Below the pieces are notes generated by a model. The model searched no databases. It saw only the letters and a program-made list of their open reading frames with translations, and was not told the origin of the DNA. This document shows positions 5,715-9,739 of a DNA stretch of 9,739 bases, piece after piece. The DNA comes from Lentisphaerota bacterium (GTDB taxonomy: Bacteria; Verrucomicrobiota; Kiritimatiellia; RFP12; JAAYLN01): assembly GCA_012514915.1 (NCBI GenBank), contig JAAYZJ010000235.1:1-9739 (forward strand). Reading direction: 5' to 3'. Position numbers and translations under genes: made by a program. Position 1 is the first letter of the stretch; each line of letters starts with the position of its first letter.

Positions 5715-7664
5715 ATGGCCAAACGCGCGCGATACCTCTACCGGGACATGCCCTACCGCCCGCCGCGCATCGTCCACGACCAGCGCGGGGCGTTCCGGCT
5801 GATCCTGCGCTTCGCCCGCAACTACGTCTGGCCGCACCGCTGGCCCGTGCTGCTGTGCATCTTCCTGATGAGCCTGAACACCTGCGCGGTCTACCTGCAG
5901 AGCTACTACGTCCGCACGGCGGTCGACGAGGTGCTGATGGTGGGGGCCGCCGCGGCGCCGGAGACGCCCACCGCCGCCGTCCTGCCGGTCGAGCGGGAAC
6001 GGTTCGTTCCGCCGCCACGGCGCCGTCCCGACGGCGCGGTCTCGGAGGCGCACCGCTACGCCAGCGATCAGCGCCCCCCCTGGGCCGGCCGCAAGCTCCT
6101 GCTGCTCTTCATCGTCTACCTGTCGACCGTCGTCTTCTTCAACCTGGCGAACCGTGCCGTCCAGCGCCTGCAGTCGCGCGTTGCGCAGCGCATTACCGGC
6201 CAACTCCGCGAGGAGATGCACGCCAAGGTCGTCAGCCTGTCGATGTCGTACCACCTCTCCAACACGCCCGGCCGCCTCATGTCGCGCATCCTGGCCGACG
6301 TCGGCGTCGTGCAGACGCACCTGATGGAGTTGATCGTCAACGCCAGCGCCCAGATCGTGATGCTGCTCGTCGGGCTGGCCATCCTGTTCACGCTGAACGC
6401 GACCATCGCCGTGATCGTGCTGCTGGCCATGATCCCGTACGCCGTGCTGGCGGGGCGCATCCGCCGGATGATCCGCGCCGTGAACGTCGAGCTGCGCCAC
6501 ACGAACTCCTGTCTGTGGGGGCTCGTCTCGCAGAAGCTCGACGCGATCCGGGCCATCATGGCGTACAGCCGTGAGCGGATGGAGCAGCTCTACTTCCACA
6601 GCCTGTCGGCCTGCCTGCTGCGCGACACCATCCGCCAGCAGCACCTCGGCGCCTCGATGAACCGCGCCGCCGACACGATCTCGCTGCTGACGACGCGTGG
6701 CATCCTGATCTACGGCACGGTCCTCGTCCTGGGAGGCAGCATGAGCCTCGGGACCATGCTCTACATCCACGGCGCGGCGGCCAGCCTCTTCATGCCGGTG
6801 GTCGTCCTCACGCAGATGACCATGCACGTCTCGGTCCTGCTCGTCGTCCTGCAGCGCCTGGCCTACACGCTCGACCACAAGCAGGAGGTCCCCGAGGATC
6901 CGCTGGCCGTCAACTTCCCCACGCCGCTGCAGACAGGGATCACACTCAAGCATGTCACCTTCTCGTGGAACTCGGAGAAGGCGCCCGTCATCGACGACAT
7001 CAGCCTGGAGATCCCCGTCGGCAGTTGGCTCTGCATCATGGGCGCCAGCGGATGCGGCAAGACCACCCTCCTGCAATTGATCGCGCGGCTGTACGATCCG
7101 CTGGAGGGGGAGATCAGCGTCGACGGCGTCTCGCTCGAGCATGTCCGCTTCGCCTCGCTGCGCCGGCACATGGCCTACGTCCCCCAGGAGGCGCAGATCC
7201 TGAGCGGAACCGTCCGCGACAACATCACCTACGCCAAGCCCGAGGCCACCCCGGACGAAATCATGGCCGTCGCCAGGTCCGCCGAGGCACACGATTTCAT
7301 CATGGATCTGCCGGTCAAGTACGAGACCCTCCTCGGCGAGAAGGGAACCTCGCTCTCGGGCGGCCAGAAGCAGCGCCTCTCGATCGCCCGCGCGCTGATC
7401 ACCAACCCCGAGGTGCTCTTGCTGGACGACTGCACCTCGGCCCTGGACGCCAACACCGAGCGCCGGCTGCAGAACACGCTCGAGCGCATCCTGCTGAACA
7501 AGACGGCCGTCATCGTCTCGCAGCGGGTCTCCATGGCCATGCGCTGCCACCGGATCATCGTACTCGAGCGGGGGCGCATTCTCGAACAGGGCAGCCATGC
7601 CCGCCTGATGAAAGCCGGCGGGTACTACGCCGATCTCTACGCCAAGCAGATGGGACAATCCTGA
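5715..7664 (+). CDS. ABC exporter half-transporter (TMD-NBD), degenerate-ATPase subunit of a putative heterodimer
   Basis: This 649-residue exporter subunit has a transmembrane domain in residues about 40-380 and a nucleotide-binding domain from about 408. Walker A is GASGCGKTT (443-451), the Q-loop residue is Q491, and the signature LSGGQ (547-551) is canonical. Walker B reads VLLLDDCTSALD, so the catalytic Glu is replaced by D572. The switch motif reads IVSQRVSM, so His is replaced by Q603. The same pair of changes is known in the degenerate subunit of heterodimeric exporters such as TM287/288. A Pro/Ala/Arg-rich stretch at residues 77-122 lies between the first and second membrane segments and makes the protein longer than its partner. 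The ATG at 5715 follows the upstream stop by 1 nt and has GAGG at 5705-5708. Substrate unknown; a drug, lipid or peptide exporter would all fit. Confidence 0.9.
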   Translation: MAKRARYLYRDMPYRPPRIVHDQRGAFRLILRFARNYVWPHRWPVLLCIFLMSLNTCAVYLQSYYVRTAVDEVLMVGAAAAPETPTAAVLPVERERFVPPPRRRPDGAVSEAHRYASDQRPPWAGRKLLLLFIVYLSTVVFFNLANRAVQRLQSRVAQRITGQLREEMHAKVVSLSMSYHLSNTPGRLMSRILADVGVVQTHLMELIVNASAQIVMLLVGLAILFTLNATIAVIVLLAMIPYAVLAGRIRRMIRAVNVELRHTNSCLWGLVSQKLDAIRAIMAYSRERMEQLYFHSLSACLLRDTIRQQHLGASMNRAADTISLLTTRGILIYGTVLVLGGSMSLGTMLYIHGAAASLFMPVVVLTQMTMHVSVLLVVLQRLAYTLDHKQEVPEDPLAVNFPTPLQTGITLKHVTFSWNSEKAPVIDDISLEIPVGSWLCIMGASGCGKTTLLQLIARLYDPLEGEISVDGVSLEHVRFASLRRHMAYVPQEAQILSGTVRDNITYAKPEATPDEIMAVARSAEAHDFIMDLPVKYETLLGEKGTSLSGGQKQRLSIARALITNPEVLLLDDCTSALDANTERRLQNTLERILLNKTAVIVSQRVSMAMRCHRIIVLERGRILEQGSHARLMKAGGYYADLYAKQMGQS

Positions 7665-7665
7665 C

Positions 7666-8964
7666 ATGACAATCGATCCCGGCACGGCCTCCAGGCTGCA
7701 GGCCATCCGCATGCTGGTCCGCTGGCTGGAGCGCCGCGATTTCCCCGACCGGATGCTCCCCGACACCCCCGACCGCGGGTTCGTCATGGATCTGGTCTAC
7801 GGCACCGTCCGAGGCTGGCGCCGCCTGGAGTGGGCCCTGGCCGCCTGCGTCAAGCGGCGTCCCGCCGCCGAACTGCGCGCGGCCCTGCTGCTCGGGGCGC
7901 AGCAGATCCTCTTCATGCCCGACGTGGCCGACCATGCCGCCCTGCACGCGACCGTCGAGGCGGCCAAGCATGGCGTCTCCGGCCAGTGCGGCTTCGTCAA
8001 CGCCGTGCTCCGCACGCTTCTGCGGCAACGCGAGCCGCTCCTGGCCGAGCTGGCGGCGCAGCCCCTGGCGGTGCGCGCGTCGCATCCCGACGCGCTGGTG
8101 GACCGCTGGGTGCGCGTGTTCGGGGCCGGTGCGGCGTCCGCCATCTGCGACTGGGACAACACCCCCGCCGAGACGATTGTCGCCGTCGTGCCGTCGTGCG
8201 GCGTGACGGCGGCCGACCTGCTGGAACGATGGCGGGCGGCGGGCGCCGCCGCCCGGCCGCACGCGACCGAGGCCGCCTGTTTGGTGCTCGGCCGCGGCAC
8301 GCACCTCGAAACCCTGGCAGGCTATGCGCAGGGTTGGTTCGTGCCCCAGGATCCGGCCACACTGGCGGCGGTCCGCCTCCTGGCGCCCTCGCCCGGCCTG
8401 CGGGTGCTGGACGCCTGCGCCGCGCCGGGAGGCAAGACGGTGCAACTCGCCGCCCGCATGCGGAGCGAGGGGACGCTCGTGGCCATGGAGCGCCACGGCG
8501 ACCGGATCGGCCGCCTGCGGGAGAATCTGGCGCGGTGCGGACGCGACCGCTGGGTCCGGGTCGTCCAGGGCGATGCCGGCGACCGGGAAACCGTGGCCGC
8601 CCTCGGCCCCTTCGACCGCATTCTGCTCGATGCCCCCTGTTCGAACACCGGCGTGCTGCGCCGGCGTCCCGATGCGCGCTGGCGCTTTTCCGAAGCTCGG
8701 CTCCACACCCTGGCGGCGCAGCAGCGCCGTCTGCTGGCCAATCTCCTGCCGAGCCTCGCGCCCGGCGGTGTGCTGGTCTACTCGACCTGCAGCATCGAGC
8801 CCGAGGAGAACCAGGAACTGGTGGCCGCCGCCTGCGCCGGCCAGGATGAATATGTCCGCGGGGAGATTCACATGCAGCGGCCCGGCGACGACGACATGGA
8901 CGGCGCCTTTGCTTGCGCGATTCGCCGGAAACCCCTAGAATCTGCGGCATGTTCACCGGTTTGA
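7666..8964 (+). CDS. rsmB: 16S rRNA (cytosine-C5) methyltransferase, RsmB/Sun family
   Basis: The 432-residue product methylates a cytosine of 16S rRNA (position 967 in E. coli numbering for this family) using S-adenosylmethionine in the cytoplasm. Residues 1-130 form the NusB-like RNA-binding domain (for example FVMDLVYGTVRGWRRLEWAL and FVNAVLRTLL), which distinguishes RsmB from RsmF and other NOP2/Sun enzymes. Residues from about 225 hold the methyltransferase domain. Motif I is LDACAAPGGK (248-257), motif IV is LDAPCSNTGVLRRRPD with C325, and motif VI is VYSTCSIEPEEN with the catalytic C375. The length is normal for the family. The ATG lies 1 nt after the ABC gene stop with only a weak GGGA upstream, so translation may be coupled. 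The last 16 nt overlap ribE. It is a housekeeping gene with no apparent mechanistic link to export. Confidence 0.92.
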   Translation: MTIDPGTASRLQAIRMLVRWLERRDFPDRMLPDTPDRGFVMDLVYGTVRGWRRLEWALAACVKRRPAAELRAALLLGAQQILFMPDVADHAALHATVEAAKHGVSGQCGFVNAVLRTLLRQREPLLAELAAQPLAVRASHPDALVDRWVRVFGAGAASAICDWDNTPAETIVAVVPSCGVTAADLLERWRAAGAAARPHATEAACLVLGRGTHLETLAGYAQGWFVPQDPATLAAVRLLAPSPGLRVLDACAAPGGKTVQLAARMRSEGTLVAMERHGDRIGRLRENLARCGRDRWVRVVQGDAGDRETVAALGPFDRILLDAPCSNTGVLRRRPDARWRFSEARLHTLAAQQRRLLANLLPSLAPGGVLVYSTCSIEPEENQELVAAACAGQDEYVRGEIHMQRPGDDDMDGAFACAIRRKPLESAACSPV

Positions 8965-9617
8965 TCCAGCGTGTCGGTCGTTTGCATGCCTTGAGCCGTT
9001 CCGCCGGCGGCTGGCGGGTCTCGGTGCGGTGTGCGCCCTGGGACGACCAGCTCCTCCTGGGCGAGAGTGTGGCCGTGCAGGGCGCCTGCCTGACGGTTGT
9101 CGCGTGCTCGGACGAGGGGTTCGACGCCGATGTGCTCGACGAGACCCTGTCGCGCACCGCCCTCGTCGGACTGCCGATCGGCGCCAGTCTGAACCTTGAG
9201 CGGGCACTGCAGCTCGGCGACCGGCTCGGCGGCCACCTGGTGAGCGGGCATGTCGACGAGACCGGGCGCATCCAGGGGATCGAGCGTCAGGGGCGCGATG
9301 TCGTCCTGACGGTGGCGTGCAGTCCTGAGCTGGCGCGCCTGACGGTTCTGAAGGGATCGATCACCATTGACGGCATCAGCCTGACCGTGACCGATCTGCA
9401 GGACAAGGCGCTGTCGGTCGCCATCATCCCCCATACCTGGGAGATGACGAGCCTCCGCGAGCGGCATGTCGGCGACCGGGTTAATCTCGAGGCCGACCTG
9501 CTGGGCAAGCATGTCGCGCGTCTGCTGGGCGACCGGGTGGCGCCGCCGGGCAAGCCGCCGCCGGCGCGGACGGTGATCGACGAGGCTTTTTTGAACCGGG
9601 CCGGGTTTGATGGCTGA
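8949..9617 (+). CDS. ribE: Riboflavin synthase, alpha chain
   Basis: The 222-residue cytoplasmic enzyme converts two molecules of 6,7-dimethyl-8-ribityllumazine into riboflavin and a pyrimidinedione, the last step of riboflavin synthesis. The two lumazine-binding repeats are clear. Repeat 1 starts MFTGLIQRVG and contains GESVAVQGACLTV (38-50). Repeat 2 starts GGHLVSGHVDETG (94-106) and contains KGSITIDGISLTV (135-147) and IPHTWEMTSL (160-169). A longer frame opens at 8913, but the MFTG start at 8949 is the invariant family N-terminus, which places MFT at the folded domain edge; this start is chosen. It overlaps rsmB by 16 nt, has no strong Shine-Dalgarno, and is probably translationally coupled. 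The C-terminal tail of about 20 residues after GDRV is Pro-rich and variable. The symbol ribC is used for the same enzyme in some organisms. No other rib genes are in view. Confidence 0.95.
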   Translation: MFTGLIQRVGRLHALSRSAGGWRVSVRCAPWDDQLLLGESVAVQGACLTVVACSDEGFDADVLDETLSRTALVGLPIGASLNLERALQLGDRLGGHLVSGHVDETGRIQGIERQGRDVVLTVACSPELARLTVLKGSITIDGISLTVTDLQDKALSVAIIPHTWEMTSLRERHVGDRVNLEADLLGKHVARLLGDRVAPPGKPPPARTVIDEAFLNRAGFDG

Positions 9618-9627
9618 TGGTTCCGGG

Positions 9628-9643
9628 CACGGCTTGGGCCGTG
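9628..9643 (+). other. Short intergenic hairpin after ribE
   Basis: CACGGC (9628-9633), loop TTGG, GCCGTG (9638-9643) forms a perfect 6-bp stem in the 55-nt gap between ribE and the next gene. The following bases (GGCGGTGATC) contain no T-run, so this is not a typical intrinsic terminator. It may protect the upstream mRNA end or be a chance feature. Confidence 0.3.
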
Positions 9644-9672
9644 GGCGGTGATCGGCATGAAGGAATGCACGG

Positions 9673-9739
9673 ATGAAGATTGATGGCAGATTGCTGATGG
9701 CCGCGGGAATCGGCTTGCTGGCCGGCATGGTTGGCGGAC
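9673..9739 (+). CDS. Start of an unidentified gene with a signal-like N-terminus (cut by the right edge)
   Basis: An ATG at 9673 opens a frame with 22 codons before the edge. An AAGGA at 9660-9664, 8 nt upstream, supports the start. The peptide begins MKIDGRLLMAAGIGLLAGM: two charged residues, then a hydrophobic, Gly-rich segment. That pattern fits a signal peptide or membrane anchor of an exported or membrane protein. Nothing more can be said of its function. It is co-directional with ribE, 55 nt downstream, and could belong to the same transcript. Confidence 0.5.
   Translation, partial: MKIDGRLLMAAGIGLLAGMVGG

Larger units (their letters stand above)
529..9617 (+). other. Probable seven-gene operon: exporter cassette plus rsmB and ribE
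   Basis: Seven co-directional genes follow each other with junctions of -26, +15, +36, +1, +1 and -16 nt, and no space for an internal terminator is visible. The first five encode a channel, a Cys-rich protein, an adaptor and two ABC subunits; the last two are housekeeping genes. No convincing promoter was found in 363-528 for this strand, though one probably lies there. Co-transcription is inferred from spacing only. Confidence 0.65.

Noticed and set aside
2030..5722. A 1230-codon open frame on the minus strand, antisense to the exporter genes
   Set aside because: It covers four well-supported plus-strand genes. Its His/Asp/Arg/Gln-rich, low-complexity translation is what strong GC bias at third codon positions produces on the opposite strand. 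No domain is recognisable.
5637..7787. A 716-codon open frame on the minus strand over the second ABC gene
   Set aside because: Same shadow effect: biased composition, no recognisable motif, and complete overlap with a clear ABC exporter subunit.
8913..8948. A 12-codon upstream extension of riboflavin synthase
   Set aside because: The family starts at the invariant MFTG motif encoded at 8949. The extension lies wholly inside rsmB and has no family counterpart.
1..9739. CRISPR arrays, insertion sequences, tRNA or rRNA genes, phage genes
   Set aside because: No direct-repeat array, transposase motif, terminal inverted repeats or RNA-gene signature was seen by eye on either strand.

Overview
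The window is GC-rich, gene-dense bacterial DNA. It encodes a TolC-type outer-membrane channel with its inner-membrane adaptor and ABC partners, so the host is a diderm (Gram-negative-type) bacterium. The phylum cannot be fixed from this sequence. The gene mix and codon use would fit a high-GC PVC-type lineage (Kiritimatiellota, Verrucomicrobiota, Planctomycetota) or a deltaproteobacterium-like group, but that is only a guess.

Left edge (1-362, minus strand): the 5' part of a LarA-like (lactate racemase family, DUF2088) gene. It has a plausible sigma70-type promoter at 413-441 and a small hairpin in its leader. Positions 363-528 are the divergent intergenic region.

Centre (529-7664, plus strand): a tightly packed five-gene export cassette. 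In order it holds a TolC-family outer-membrane channel, an unrecognised soluble Cys-rich zinc-ribbon protein, an HlyD-family adaptor, and two full-length (TMD-NBD) ABC exporter half-transporters. The two ABC proteins carry complementary motif changes that predict a heterodimer with one consensus and one degenerate ATP site. Together the products could span both membranes as an ABC-driven tripartite exporter. No substrate, precursor peptide, C39 peptidase or RTX protein is visible, so the cargo is unknown.

Right part (7666-9617, plus strand): rsmB (16S rRNA m5C methyltransferase) and ribE (riboflavin synthase) follow with 1-nt spacing and a 16-nt overlap. The export cassette and these housekeeping genes therefore probably share a transcript. 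A short gap with a hairpin (9628-9643) precedes the start of another gene (9673 to the edge) whose first residues look like a signal peptide or membrane anchor.

The most unusual item is the Cys-rich protein at 2003-2857. It is soluble and carries three Cys clusters, yet it is translationally overlapped with the outer-membrane channel gene and lies inside an exporter operon.
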